NCBI RefSeq assembly: GCF_017753665.1
Contig: NZ_CP072524.1
Coordinates: forward strand, 186,001-250,000
Direction of reading: 5' to 3'
Origin: Neisseria sicca
Lineage (GTDB): Bacteria; Pseudomonadota; Gammaproteobacteria; Burkholderiales; Neisseriaceae
DNA length: 64,000 nt
Position numbers and translations under genes: made by a program. Below, in pieces: positions 17,565 to 26,646 of this stretch. The notes under the pieces are model-generated. The model saw only the letters and a program-made list of their open reading frames with translations, did no database searches and had not been told where the DNA came from. Within the stretch, counting starts at the first letter, position 1. Each line of letters starts with the position of its first letter.

Positions 17565-19208
17565 TTATTTGTTGGCGTTCAGATAAAGATTGATCAGGCG
17601 GGTGGTGGAGCTGTCGTGTTTTTGTACGCCGGTTTCTCCGGTCAGTTCGGCAAGGATGGTTTTGGCGAGCTGTTTGCCGAGTTCGACGCCCCATTGGTCA
17701 AAGCTGTTAATGCCCCAGATGATGCCTTGGACGAAGGTTTTGTGTTCGTACATGGCAATCAGACTGCCCATGTTGCGGGGGTTGATTTTGTCCATGAGGA
17801 TGAGGTTGGTCGGGCGGTTGCCGGAGAAGGTTTTGTGCGGAACCAGCTCTTCGATGCGGGCTTCTTCCATGCCTTGGGCTTTGAGTTCGGCGCGGACTTC
17901 GTCGGGGGTTTTGCCGCGCATGAAGGCTTCGGCTTGGGCGAAGACGTTGGCGAGCAGGATTTCGTGGTGGCCGCGCAGGTTGCTGCGTTTTTCAAGCGAG
18001 GCGATGAGGTCGATCGGGGTGATGTGGGTACCTTGGTGCAGCAGTTGGAAGAAGGCGTGCTGACCGTTGATGCCGGTTTCGCCCCAAATAATCGGGGAGG
18101 TTTCGTAGCCGATGGACTTGCCGTCGAGAGTAACTTGTTTGCCGTTGCTCTCCATGTCGAGCTGCTGGATGAATTTGGGCAGTCGGTGGAGGTGTTGGTC
18201 GTAGGGAGCGATGACGTGGCTGCCGCCGCCGTAGTAGTTGATGTACCAGATGCCGACGAGGGCGAGGATGACGGGGAGGTTGCGCTCGAGCGGGGTGTTG
18301 ATGAAGTGTTGGTCCATCAGGTGCGCGCCGTTGAGCATTTCGATGAAGTTTTCTTCGCCCAAGTAGAGCATGATGGGCAGGCCGATTGCCGACCAGAGGC
18401 TGTATCGTCCGCCGACCCAGTCCCAAAATTCAAACATATTGGCGGTGTCGATACCGAATTCGGCAACGGCTTTTTGGTTGGTGGAGACGGCGACGAAGTG
18501 TTTGGCGACGGCGGTTTCATCGCCTGCGTGGTCAAGGAACCATTTGCGCGCGGTCAGGGCGTTGGTGAGGGTTTCTTGGGTGGTGAAGGTTTTGGAGGCG
18601 ATGATGAAGAGGGTGGTTTCGGGGTGGACTTTGGACAGTACGTCGCGCAGTTGGGAGCCGTCCACGTTGGAGACGAAGTGCATTTTCAGGCGCGGATGTC
18701 CGAAGGGTTTGAGCGCGGTACACATCATCAGCGGGCCGAGGTCGGAGCCGCCGATGCCGATGTTGACGATGTCGGTGATGACTTGGTTGGTGTAGCCTAA
18801 CCAGTTGCCGCTGCGGACTTCGTGTGCGAATTCACCCATGCGCTGAAGGACGCGGTTGACTTTAGGCATGACGTCTTCGCCGTCAACGATGATGGGGGAA
18901 TTGGTGCGGTTGCGCAGGGCGACGTGGAGGACGGCGCGGTTTTCGGTGGTGTTGATTTTTTCGCCGTGGAACATCTGCTGCATACGCTCGGGTACGCCGG
19001 CTTCGCGGGCAAGCTCGGTCAGCAGCGACATGGTTTCGTCGGTGATGCGGTTTTTGGAGTAATCCAGCGTCAGCCCACCGACTTGCAGCCAGTAGCGTTC
19101 CGCGCGCTGCGGGTCTTGTTCGAACATTTCGCGCATGTGTTGTTCTTTGGTTTCGTCAAAATGTATCCATAATTTTGACCAAGCCGGTAAGTCGTGAAGG
19201 TGTTTCAT
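17565..19208 (-). CDS. pgi: Glucose-6-phosphate isomerase
   Basis: A 547-residue cytosolic enzyme that interconverts glucose-6-P and fructose-6-P. Family signatures: NIGIGGSDLGPLM, ASKTFTTQET, VGGRYSLWSAIGLP and GQHAFFQLLHQG with catalytic Glu and His residues, ending with KHDSSTTRLINLYL. It is last in the zwf-pgl-glk-hexR-pgi series, but separated from hexR by 375 bp that contain a Correia element, so it may be partly uncoupled from the operon. Confidence 0.97.
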   Translation of the reverse strand: MKHLHDLPAWSKLWIHFDETKEQHMREMFEQDPQRAERYWLQVGGLTLDYSKNRITDETMSLLTELAREAGVPERMQQMFHGEKINTTENRAVLHVALRNRTNSPIIVDGEDVMPKVNRVLQRMGEFAHEVRSGNWLGYTNQVITDIVNIGIGGSDLGPLMMCTALKPFGHPRLKMHFVSNVDGSQLRDVLSKVHPETTLFIIASKTFTTQETLTNALTARKWFLDHAGDETAVAKHFVAVSTNQKAVAEFGIDTANMFEFWDWVGGRYSLWSAIGLPIMLYLGEENFIEMLNGAHLMDQHFINTPLERNLPVILALVGIWYINYYGGGSHVIAPYDQHLHRLPKFIQQLDMESNGKQVTLDGKSIGYETSPIIWGETGINGQHAFFQLLHQGTHITPIDLIASLEKRSNLRGHHEILLANVFAQAEAFMRGKTPDEVRAELKAQGMEEARIEELVPHKTFSGNRPTNLILMDKINPRNMGSLIAMYEHKTFVQGIIWGINSFDQWGVELGKQLAKTILAELTGETGVQKHDSSTTRLINLYLNANK

Positions 19209-19332
19209 CGGATGCTCCTGAGGTTGGACGGTTTTGTGGGAAAAACGGCCGCGAGGTCGTCTGAAACGGGAACGGGTGGGTTTCCGTTTTTAGGGTTTGT
19301 GGCAAAGGCGGGTTGTCTGCCGTTATTTTTTC

Positions 19333-19487
19333 TAGTGGATTAACTTTAAACCAGTACGGTGTTGCCTCGCCTTAGCTCAAAGAGAACGATTCTCTAAAAA
19401 TACTGAAGCACCAAGTGAATCGGTTCCGTACTATTTGTACTGTCTGCGGCTTCGTCGCCTTGTCCTGATTTTTGTTAATCCACTATA
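19333..19487. repeat. Correia repeat enclosed element, long form (about 155 bp)
   Basis: Ends in TAGTGGATTAA and TTAATCCACTATA, with the characteristic internal GCGGCTTCGTCGCCTTGTCC. It retains the roughly 50-bp central segment with AGAGAACGATTCTCT that carries the IHF-site region in long neisserial copies. It sits between hexR and pgi; such elements can supply promoters or RNase III sites. Confidence 0.9.
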
Positions 19488-19583
19488 TTTAGTGTTGGTG
19501 TTGAGGATAACGGTAGCACTGATTTGTCGGTCGGTATTTTCAGACGACCTTGGGATATGTCGGGTCGTCTGAAAATGTATAGT

Positions 19584-20432
19584 TTAGTCTTTATCGTAAT
19601 CGACGTGTTTGTTGTGTATGCTTTTTTTGCTTTTTTGCAGTTGCAGGCTGGCGGCATCGCCCAAGCGCAGGGCGAGTCCGATGGCGAGGATGTCGATGAC
19701 GGCAAGTTGCAGCAGGCGGGAAACCATTGGGGTGTAGAGTTCGGCGTTTTCCTGCGTGGCGATGCTCAAAACGCAGTCGGCAAGTTGCGCCAGCGGGGAG
19801 TCGTTGCGGGTCAGGGCAATCACTGCTGCGCCGTTTTCTTTGGCGATGCTGACGGCGTCTAAAAGCTCGATGGACGAGCCGGTGTTGGAAATGGCGACGA
19901 GGACGTCTTGATCGGACAGGACGGAGGCCGCCATCAGCTGGGTGTGGGTATCGACGTAGGCAACGGTGGAGATGCCGAAGCGGAAGAACTTATGCTGCGC
20001 GTCTTGGGCGACGATACCGGAGTTACCGACGCCGTAGAACTCGACACGGCGGGCGTGCATCAGTGTGGCGATGGCGTTTTCCAGCTCGGCTTCTTTCAGG
20101 AAGCGGCGTTCGCCCAAAATGGAGGCGGCGGCGTTGCCCAAAACTTTTTCGACCACGACACTCATGTCGTCGTCGGTGTTGAGTTCTTCATGGACGTAGG
20201 GCATACCTTCGTGGCCTATGCTGGCGGACAGGGCGAGTTTGAACTCGGGCAGTCCTTTGTAGCCCAGGCTGCGGCAAAAACGGATAACGGTCGGCTGGCT
20301 GACGGATGCGCGCTCGGCGATTTCGGCGACGGCGGCATGGACAAACCATTTGGGTTCTGCCAAGGCGCATTCGGCGACTTTGCGTTCCGCGCCCGACAGG
20401 TTTGACAGTGATTCGCTGATTTTGCTTAACAT
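19584..20432 (-). CDS. hexR: HexR, RpiR-family regulator of glucose catabolism
   Basis: A 282-residue regulator. The N-terminal RpiR helix-turn-helix (about residues 36-62, AERASVSQPTVIRFCRSLGYKG) is followed by a SIS sugar-phosphate-binding domain (about 120-250; YGVGNSGIVAQDAQ, ISNTGSSIELLDA). In proteobacteria HexR binds a TGTA-N7-TACA palindrome and is released by KDPG. Two matching palindromes lie between zwf and edd at 23950 and 24106. The gene follows glk by 49 bp on the same strand, so HexR likely controls its own operon. Confidence 0.9.
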   Translation of the reverse strand: MLSKISESLSNLSGAERKVAECALAEPKWFVHAAVAEIAERASVSQPTVIRFCRSLGYKGLPEFKLALSASIGHEGMPYVHEELNTDDDMSVVVEKVLGNAAASILGERRFLKEAELENAIATLMHARRVEFYGVGNSGIVAQDAQHKFFRFGISTVAYVDTHTQLMAASVLSDQDVLVAISNTGSSIELLDAVSIAKENGAAVIALTRNDSPLAQLADCVLSIATQENAELYTPMVSRLLQLAVIDILAIGLALRLGDAASLQLQKSKKSIHNKHVDYDKD

Positions 20433-20481
20433 AAATATGCCCTTCGGTGTGTGCCGCCCCTTGTCGAGGCGGCTTGTGTGA

Positions 20482-21483
20482 TTAAACGTTTTTCAAGTGG
20501 TTGTCGAGTGCCGCCGCTGCGCCGGTGATGCCCGGAAATTCGCTTAAGACGACATAGACGGGAATCGCGGCGAGATAGGCTTCGAAACGGCCTTTGTTTT
20601 CAAAGCGGCTGCGGAAAGGTGAGGTTTTAAAATATTCCAAAACGCGGGGGATGATGCCGCCGCACAAATACACGCCGCCACGCGCACCCAGCGTCAGGGC
20701 GAGGTTGGAGGCAACCGTGCCGAGCATGGCGCAGAAGATGTCCAAAGTCTGACGGCAGAGCGGGGAAGTGCCGCTTAAGGCTTTTTCGGTGATTTCGGAC
20801 GGTTTGAGGCGGTAGTTTTTCAGTTTGTCGCGTTTGGCGAGTGCTTCGTAAATCAGGCTCAAGCCTGCGCCGCTGAGGAAGCGTTCGGCGGAAACATGGC
20901 CGTATTTGTTTTTCGCATACTGCCAGATCAAAACTTCCATGTCGTCAAACGGCGGGAAGCTGGAATGTCCGCCTTCGCCGGCAAGTGCCACCCAGCCTGC
21001 GGGGCTGTGTACCAGTCCGCTGACGCCCAAACCGGTTCCCGGGCCGATGACGGCTTTGGGGGCAAATTCGACCGGTTTTTGCCCGCCGATCTGCATCAGG
21101 TCTTTGCTTGAAGTCTGCGTTACCGCCAATGCCTGCGCGGTAAAGTCGTTCAAGAGGATAAGGGTGTCCAGCCCCAATGCCTGACGGGTGGTTTCGATGG
21201 AAAACGCCCAATGGTGGTTGGTCATTTGCACCCAGTCGCCCAAAATCGGATTCGCCATGGCGAAGGCGGCGTGGCGCACATCGACTCCGCCTGTCTGTTC
21301 CAAATAGGAGCGGGCGGCATCGACGATGGTGTCATAGTCTTTGCACGGCAAGACTTTGGCGTGTTCAATCTGCTGCGGGGCGGTTTCGAGCGCGAAGCGG
21401 GCGTTGGTGCCGCCAATGTCGGCAACGAGGCGCGGATAACTTTTGCTGACGGGTTGTTGAATATCAGTTTGAGTAGAAGACAT
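20482..21483 (-). CDS. glk: Glucokinase
   Basis: A 333-residue enzyme of the E. coli Glk type that phosphorylates glucose with ATP. The phosphate-binding VADIGGTNARFAL (about residues 20-32), LLNDFTAQALAV, IGPGTGLGVSGL, GEGGHSSFPPFD and GGVYLCGGIIPR are all present. The start codon lies within the last codons of pgl (20-bp overlap), which indicates translational coupling in the zwf operon. Confidence 0.95.
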   Translation of the reverse strand: MSSTQTDIQQPVSKSYPRLVADIGGTNARFALETAPQQIEHAKVLPCKDYDTIVDAARSYLEQTGGVDVRHAAFAMANPILGDWVQMTNHHWAFSIETTRQALGLDTLILLNDFTAQALAVTQTSSKDLMQIGGQKPVEFAPKAVIGPGTGLGVSGLVHSPAGWVALAGEGGHSSFPPFDDMEVLIWQYAKNKYGHVSAERFLSGAGLSLIYEALAKRDKLKNYRLKPSEITEKALSGTSPLCRQTLDIFCAMLGTVASNLALTLGARGGVYLCGGIIPRVLEYFKTSPFRSRFENKGRFEAYLAAIPVYVVLSEFPGITGAAAALDNHLKNV

Positions 21484-22159
21484 GGCAGTTCACTCCTTGA
21501 TGGTTCAATACCAGGCTGGTCGGATATTCCAAATCGGCGCGTGAGGCAGCTTTGTCGAACACGGCTTTCTTTTCCGCACCCTGAATCGACAGAAAGACGT
21601 TTCCCGTTTTGGCGATGGCGCCCAAGGTCATGCTGATGCGCTCGTGCGGCGCGGTAACGGGCGTGGTGTGGATAAGGGTCGGGTCGTTCGATTCGTTGAT
21701 GGCTGCATTCAGCTGCGGCGCTTGCGGGAAGAGGGAGGCGGTATGTCCGTCGCCACCCATGCCCAAAATCAGCACGTCAGGTTGTTTGTAATGTTTCAGC
21801 GCGTAGGCAACGACGCTGTCGGGTTGTAATTCAGTTTCAGATTTGCCCGCTTCGACAACGGGAATCCAAGTCGCTGCGGCGGCTTTGTTTTGCAGCAGGT
21901 ATTCGTGTGCCAAGGCGGTGTTGCTGTCGGCGTGGGTAGTCGGCACGATGCGCTCGTCAACCAAAGTAATGCCGACTTTTTGCCAGTCCAAATCTTTTTG
22001 CGACAGGGCTTGGAAGAACGGAATCGGCGAGCGGCCGCCGGAAACCGCCAATACTGCGCTGCCTTTGTTATCCAGCGCGTTTTGCAGCGCGGCGGCTACT
22101 GCGTCCGCCAAAGCTTCTGAGGCTGCTGCTGCGTTTTCGTATTCATGCCAAACGAACAT
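21464..22159 (-). CDS. pgl: 6-phosphogluconolactonase
   Basis: A 231-residue hydrolase converting 6-phosphogluconolactone to 6-phosphogluconate, of the DevB/NagB fold. LAVSGGRSP (about residues 36-44), LVDERIVP and LGMGGDGHTASLFP match the family. It lies between zwf (215 bp upstream) and glk (overlapping). Several DUS lie in the zwf-pgl gap, including an inward pair at 22316-22372 that could attenuate read-through. Confidence 0.95.
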   Translation of the reverse strand: MFVWHEYENAAAASEALADAVAAALQNALDNKGSAVLAVSGGRSPIPFFQALSQKDLDWQKVGITLVDERIVPTTHADSNTALAHEYLLQNKAAAATWIPVVEAGKSETELQPDSVVAYALKHYKQPDVLILGMGGDGHTASLFPQAPQLNAAINESNDPTLIHTTPVTAPHERISMTLGAIAKTGNVFLSIQGAEKKAVFDKAASRADLEYPTSLVLNHQGVNCHVFYSN

Positions 22160-22374
22160 AAAAGTGTCCTTTCTCTGTTTTCAGACGACCTTTTTTAAGA
22201 AGGATGTGGGCGGTCGTCTGAAAGGCAGTGTTTGTGAGCGGGAAAGTAAGTAAGAGCCTGTGTCGTTGATGGTGGCGTGAAAGTTGACGGGAAACGCCTA
22301 ATCCGCCGCCTTATGGTTTTCAGACGACCTTTTTGAACCGAGAACGCTTCAAGCAAAGGTCGTCTGAAAAGGCT

Positions 22375-23820
22375 TTACTGGTCTTCGTGCCACTTATGTC
22401 CGTCGCGCGCCAAGAGTTCGCGGGCGGCTTCCGGTCCCCATGAATGCGCGTCGTAGCCGTGCGGCGGGGTGGTGTTGCTTGCCCAGTTGTCCAAAATCGG
22501 CATCACATATTCCCAAGCGGCTTCGAGTTCATCGCGGCGGTTGAAGAGGGCGAGCTTGCCGTTGATGACGTCCAGCAGCAGGCGTTCGTAAGCTTCGGCG
22601 CGGCGGCCTTCAAGAGCTTTTTCCAAGTCGGTTGCCAGCGGCACGATTTCGACTTTGTTGCCTGCGCCCGGCGTTTTCATCTGCGTATAGAGGCGCACGG
22701 ATTCGGTCGGCTGCAATTCGATAACCAAACGGTTGGGCGCGGCTTGGCTGTTTTCAAAAATATGGTTTTGCAGCGGACGGAAGTTCAATACGATTTCCGC
22801 CACTTTGCCCGCCATGCGTTTGCCGGTGCGCAGATAGAAGGGGACGTCTTTCCAGCGGTCGTTTTCGATTTCGGCTTTGATGGCGACGTAGGTTTCGGTG
22901 AAACTGTCTTGCGGAACGTTGATTTCTTCCAGATAGCCGTTCATGCCTTTGGCGGCGGTGTATTGTCCGCGTACGACGTTTTCGTTGACGGATTCGATGG
23001 TCAGCGGTTTCAAAGATTTGATGACTTTGACTTTTTCATCGCGCACTGCGTCGGCATCCAGGCTGGCAGGCGCTTCCATCGCGGTCATACACAGCATTTG
23101 CATCAGGTGGTTTTGCACCATGTCGCGCAGTGCGCCGGTAATGTCGTAGAACTCGCCGCGCTCTTCCACGCCGAGTTGTTCGGCGATGGTCAGTTGTACG
23201 CTCTCAATATATTTGTTGTTCCACAACGGCTCGAACATCACGTTGGCAAAACGCAGCGCCAGCAGGTTTTGCAGGCTTTCTTTGCCTAAGTAGTGGTCGA
23301 TGCGGTAGATTTGGCTTTCTTTGAAGTAGCGGGCGACATCGGTATTGATTTGTTGGGAAGAGGCGAGGTCGGTACCCAGCGGTTTTTCCAAAACGACGCG
23401 CGCGTTGTCGGCGTTCAATCCGACTTTGGCAAGGTTTTCACAGGCTTGCGCGAAGAATTTCGGCGCGGTGGAAAGGTAGATGATGACGTTGTCGGTTTCT
23501 TTGCGTGCTTTGACTGTTTCGCCCAAAGCGGCAAAATCGGCTTCTTCGGTAACGTCTACTTTCAGATATTCGATGCGTTTGACGAACGATGCCCAAGCGT
23601 CGTCTGAAAAGTTTTGTTTGACATGGATTTTGGAGTTGGTTTCCACTTTTGCCAAAAAGCCCGCCGTATCCAAATCGCTGCGGCTGACACCCAAAATACG
23701 GCCCTGAGGATTGAGCAACCCTGCAACGTGCGCCTGATACAGACAAGGCAGCAGCTTGCGCATTGCCAAATCGCCGGTCGCACCGAACAACACCAAATCA
23801 AAATTTGTTTGTGTACTCAT
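22375..23820 (-). CDS. zwf: Glucose-6-phosphate 1-dehydrogenase
   Basis: A 481-residue NADP-linked enzyme, the entry into the Entner-Doudoroff and pentose phosphate routes. The Rossmann motif VLFGATGDLAMRKLLP starts near residue 9, followed by EKPLGTD and the substrate-binding RIDHYLGKE with the catalytic Asp-His. The open frame extends 35 codons further upstream without family similarity; the ATG at 23820 (MSTQTNFDLV), preceded by GAGAGATA, is the natural start. It is the first gene of the operon and is divergent from edd, with a candidate HexR site about 130 bp upstream. Confidence 0.96.
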   Translation of the reverse strand: MSTQTNFDLVLFGATGDLAMRKLLPCLYQAHVAGLLNPQGRILGVSRSDLDTAGFLAKVETNSKIHVKQNFSDDAWASFVKRIEYLKVDVTEEADFAALGETVKARKETDNVIIYLSTAPKFFAQACENLAKVGLNADNARVVLEKPLGTDLASSQQINTDVARYFKESQIYRIDHYLGKESLQNLLALRFANVMFEPLWNNKYIESVQLTIAEQLGVEERGEFYDITGALRDMVQNHLMQMLCMTAMEAPASLDADAVRDEKVKVIKSLKPLTIESVNENVVRGQYTAAKGMNGYLEEINVPQDSFTETYVAIKAEIENDRWKDVPFYLRTGKRMAGKVAEIVLNFRPLQNHIFENSQAAPNRLVIELQPTESVRLYTQMKTPGAGNKVEIVPLATDLEKALEGRRAEAYERLLLDVINGKLALFNRRDELEAAWEYVMPILDNWASNTTPPHGYDAHSWGPEAARELLARDGHKWHEDQ

Positions 23821-23949
23821 CGTTTTATCTCTCGTTGAGGAGGGCTTTGTGCCGGTGCCGTTAAATGCCGTGAAAGACGGGCGGCTCGCGGCGTAAAAGC
23901 TATGGAAACCAATCGCCTGCATCAAAATTTCAAAACAGGCGGGCTAGTG

Positions 23950-23964
23950 AGTAGTAATACTACA
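23950..23964 (-). promoter_or_regulatory. Candidate HexR operator upstream of zwf
   Basis: Contains the perfect 13-base palindrome GTAGTAATACTAC. Read on the zwf strand the 15-mer matches the published HexR pattern (TGTA, A/T-rich centre, TACA) except at its last base. It lies about 130 bp upstream of the zwf start. Confidence 0.6.
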
Positions 23965-24105
23965 CATGGCTACACATTTTGTCTATTCTCATTTTTACAA
24001 ATTATTTGACTTAGTTTAAAAGTTTGATGAGTTTGGTCGGGTAGATTTTCACAAAAGACAAATATCACGATTTAAATCAAATTTCTTACATTTAGCGGAT
24101 TATTT

Positions 24106-24120
24106 TGTAACTAAATTACA
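24106..24120 (+). promoter_or_regulatory. Candidate HexR operator overlapping edd promoter
   Basis: TGTAACTAAATTACA, a 15-base dyad with TGTAA/TTACA arms matching the proteobacterial HexR motif. It lies just upstream of a TATAAT at 24131-24136, covering the -35 region, a position suited to repression. Confidence 0.65.
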
Positions 24121-24130
24121 GGTTTTGTAT

Positions 24131-24136
24131 TATAAT
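24131..24136 (+). promoter_or_regulatory. -10 box of the edd promoter
   Basis: TATAAT in the A/T-rich zwf-edd intergenic region, 148 bp before edd. The weak -35 region is covered by the HexR-like dyad. Confidence 0.5.
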
Positions 24137-24283
24137 AGCCTATATATAGAGTGAGGCTTTCAGACGACCCCTTGTACAGTTTGAAAGGTCGTCTGAAACG
24201 CTAAACGCCCCACACCCAATACAAAAAATCAGAAACGCGCAAACAAAATCCCCATACCACCCCCTTCCGACAGGAGATCGAAC

Positions 24284-26119
24284 ATGAACCCCACTCCTAT
24301 CCACCCCAAACTCGCCGAAATCACCGAGCGCATCATCGAACGCAGCCGTCCGACCCGCGAAAAATATCTGGCGAAAATCCGCAGCGCCAAACAAATGGGA
24401 CGGCTGGAGCGCAACCAACTCGGTTGCAGCAACTTGGCGCACGGTTACGCCGCCATGCCCAAAAGCATCAAAATCGAAATGCTTCAGGATACCGTTCCCA
24501 ACTTAGGCATCATCACCGCCTACAACGACATGGTTTCCGCACACCAGCCGTTTAAAGACTTCCCCGATCAAATTAAAGACGAAGCGCAGAAAAACGGCGC
24601 GACCGCGCAAGTCGCTGGCGGCACGCCTGCCATGTGCGACGGCATCACGCAAGGCTATGCCGGTATGGAATTGTCGCTATTCTCCCGCGACGTGATTGCC
24701 ATGAGTACCGCCGTGGGTCTGTCGCACCAAATGTTTGACGGCAGCCTGTTTATGGGCGTGTGCGACAAAATCGTACCGGGTTTGATGATTGGCGCGCTTT
24801 CGTTCGGTCATATTCCCGGCATCTTCGTCCCCGCAGGCCCTATGTCCAGCGGTATCGGCAATAAAGAAAAAGCCCGTACTCGCCAGCTTTTCGCCGAAGG
24901 CAAAGTCGGCCGCGACGCCTTACTTGAAAGCGAAATGGGTTCTTATCACAGCCCCGGCACCTGCACTTTCTACGGCACGGCAAACTCCAACCAAATGATG
25001 ATGGAAATGATGGGCGTACACCTGCCCGCCGCCGCCTTCGTCCATCCTTATACCGATTTGCGTGAAGCCCTGACCCGCTACGCCGCCGGACACCTCGCTC
25101 GCGGTATCAAAAACGGCACCATCAAACCTTTGGGCGAAATGTTGACCGAAAAATCCTTCATCAACGCCCTGATTGGTCTGATGGCGACCGGCGGTTCGAC
25201 CAACCACACCATGCACCTCGTTGCCATGGCGCGCGCCGCCGGCGTAATTTTGAATTGGGACGACTTTGACGAAATTTCTTCTATCATCCCGCTGCTTATC
25301 CGCGTGTACCCCAACGGCAAAGCCGACGTGAACCACTTTACCGCGGCAGGCGGCCTGCCTTTCGTCATCCGCGAATTGCTGGACGCAGGCTTGTTGCACG
25401 ACGATGTCGATACCGTCGTCGGACACGGTATGCGCCACTACACCAAAGAGCCTTTCCTCATCGACGGCAAACTCGAATGGCGCGAAGCCCCCGAAACCAG
25501 CGGCAACGACGACATCCTGCGCAAAGCCGACAACCCGTTCTCCCCAGACGGCGGCCTGCGCCTGATGAAAGGCAACATCGGACGCGGCGTGATTAAAGTG
25601 TCCGCCGTGCGCGAAGGCTGCCGCATCATCGAAGCGCCCGCCATCGTGTTCAACGACCAACGCGAAGTGTTGGCGGCATTCGAACGCGGCGAGTTGGAAC
25701 GCGATTTTGTGTGTGTCGTCCGCTATCAAGGCCCGCGCGCCAACGGTATGCCCGAATTGCACAAACTGACCCCACCGTTGGGCATTCTGCAAGACCGCGG
25801 CTTCAAAGTGGCGCTTCTGACCGACGGCCGTATGTCCGGCGCATCCGGTAAAGTTCCGGCCTCCATCCACATGACGCCCGAAGCCCTGATGGGCGGCAAC
25901 ATCGCCAAAATCCGTACCGGCGACCTGATCCGCTTCGACTCCGTTACCGGCGAACTCAACGTTCTGATTAACGAAGCCGAATGGAACGCCCGCGAAGTCG
26001 AACGCATCGACTTGAGCGCGAACCAACAAGGCTGCGGCCGCGAACTCTTCGCCAACTTCCGCAGCATGACCAGCAGCGCAGAAACCGGCGCCATGAGCTT
26101 CGGCGGCGAATTTGCTTGA
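24284..26119 (+). CDS. edd: 6-phosphogluconate dehydratase
   Basis: A 611-residue iron-sulfur dehydratase of the IlvD/Edd family forming KDPG, the key Entner-Doudoroff step. Cluster-ligand cysteines appear in TPAMCDGITQG and MGVCDKIVPG, with GTCTFYGTANSNQM in between and the C-terminal LTDGRMSGASGKVPA signature. AGGAG sits a few bases before the ATG. It is divergent from zwf and probably co-controlled by HexR. eda follows after a 527-bp repeat-filled gap. Confidence 0.96.
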   Translation: MNPTPIHPKLAEITERIIERSRPTREKYLAKIRSAKQMGRLERNQLGCSNLAHGYAAMPKSIKIEMLQDTVPNLGIITAYNDMVSAHQPFKDFPDQIKDEAQKNGATAQVAGGTPAMCDGITQGYAGMELSLFSRDVIAMSTAVGLSHQMFDGSLFMGVCDKIVPGLMIGALSFGHIPGIFVPAGPMSSGIGNKEKARTRQLFAEGKVGRDALLESEMGSYHSPGTCTFYGTANSNQMMMEMMGVHLPAAAFVHPYTDLREALTRYAAGHLARGIKNGTIKPLGEMLTEKSFINALIGLMATGGSTNHTMHLVAMARAAGVILNWDDFDEISSIIPLLIRVYPNGKADVNHFTAAGGLPFVIRELLDAGLLHDDVDTVVGHGMRHYTKEPFLIDGKLEWREAPETSGNDDILRKADNPFSPDGGLRLMKGNIGRGVIKVSAVREGCRIIEAPAIVFNDQREVLAAFERGELERDFVCVVRYQGPRANGMPELHKLTPPLGILQDRGFKVALLTDGRMSGASGKVPASIHMTPEALMGGNIAKIRTGDLIRFDSVTGELNVLINEAEWNAREVERIDLSANQQGCGRELFANFRSMTSSAETGAMSFGGEFA

Positions 26120-26126
26120 TTCGGCG

Positions 26127-26163
26127 TTTCAGACGACCTTTTCAAACGAAAGGTCGTCTGAAA
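26127..26163 (+). terminator. DUS hairpin after edd
   Basis: Inverted DUS with 15-bp arms and a 6-base loop, starting 8 bases after the edd stop. Confidence 0.7.
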
Positions 26164-26185
26164 AATTATTGAAGCGGTTTAAATA

Positions 26186-26610
26186 GACGTAGGTCGGATT
26201 CTCGAATCCGACGTTATCAGAGTATTTGTCGGATACGGGTATCCGACCTACAGCCCCAAAAGGTCGCCTGAAACTTAAACCACCATTCCTTTTGAACGCG
26301 ACAGACGTAGCGTGGGCTTTGCCAGCGAACAAAACTAAAGACGTAGGTCGGATTCTCGAATCCGAGGTTATCAGAGTATTTGTCGGATACGGGTATCCGA
26401 CCTACAGCCTCAAAAGGTCGTCTGAAACTTAAAACCCTGTCCCGTTTGAACGCAACAGACGTAGCGTGGGCTTTGCCCGCGAAGAAAAGCAAAGACGTAG
26501 GTCGGATTCTCGAATCCGACGTTATCAGGGGCATTTGTCGGATACGAGTATCCGACCTACAGCCCCAAAGGTCGTCTGAAAACTTAAACCCCCATCCCGT
26601 TTGACCTCAA
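26186..26610. repeat. 154-bp tandem repeat array, about 2.7 copies
   Basis: Units begin at 26186, 26340 and 26494 with an exact 154-bp period; the third is cut short near the eda ribosome site. Each unit starts GACGTAGGTCGGATT and contains the inverted arms GTCGGAT and ATCCGAC(CTAC) around CGAATCCGA, and one DUS (degenerate GGTCGCCTGAA in unit 1). Units differ at scattered bases. This fills the edd-eda gap; no gene is credible in it. Confidence 0.9.
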
Positions 26611-26646
26611 CAAAAAACAACACCCCATTCCACTTGGAGAACCGAA

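Noticed and set aside
17616..18800. A 394-codon open frame opposite pgi, and similar long antisense frames opposite zwf (22444-23289), edd (24920-26029) and nadA (40047-41264)
   Set aside because: All mirror GC-rich conserved genes; none has a ribosome site or a family match.
26129..26604. Several short frames with repeated peptides in the edd-eda gap
   Set aside because: They are translations of the 154-bp tandem repeat and its DUS; repeated peptides follow from the DNA repeat.
26186..26610. Possible CRISPR array
   Set aside because: Unit length is 154 bp with no unique spacers and no cas genes; it is a tandem array.
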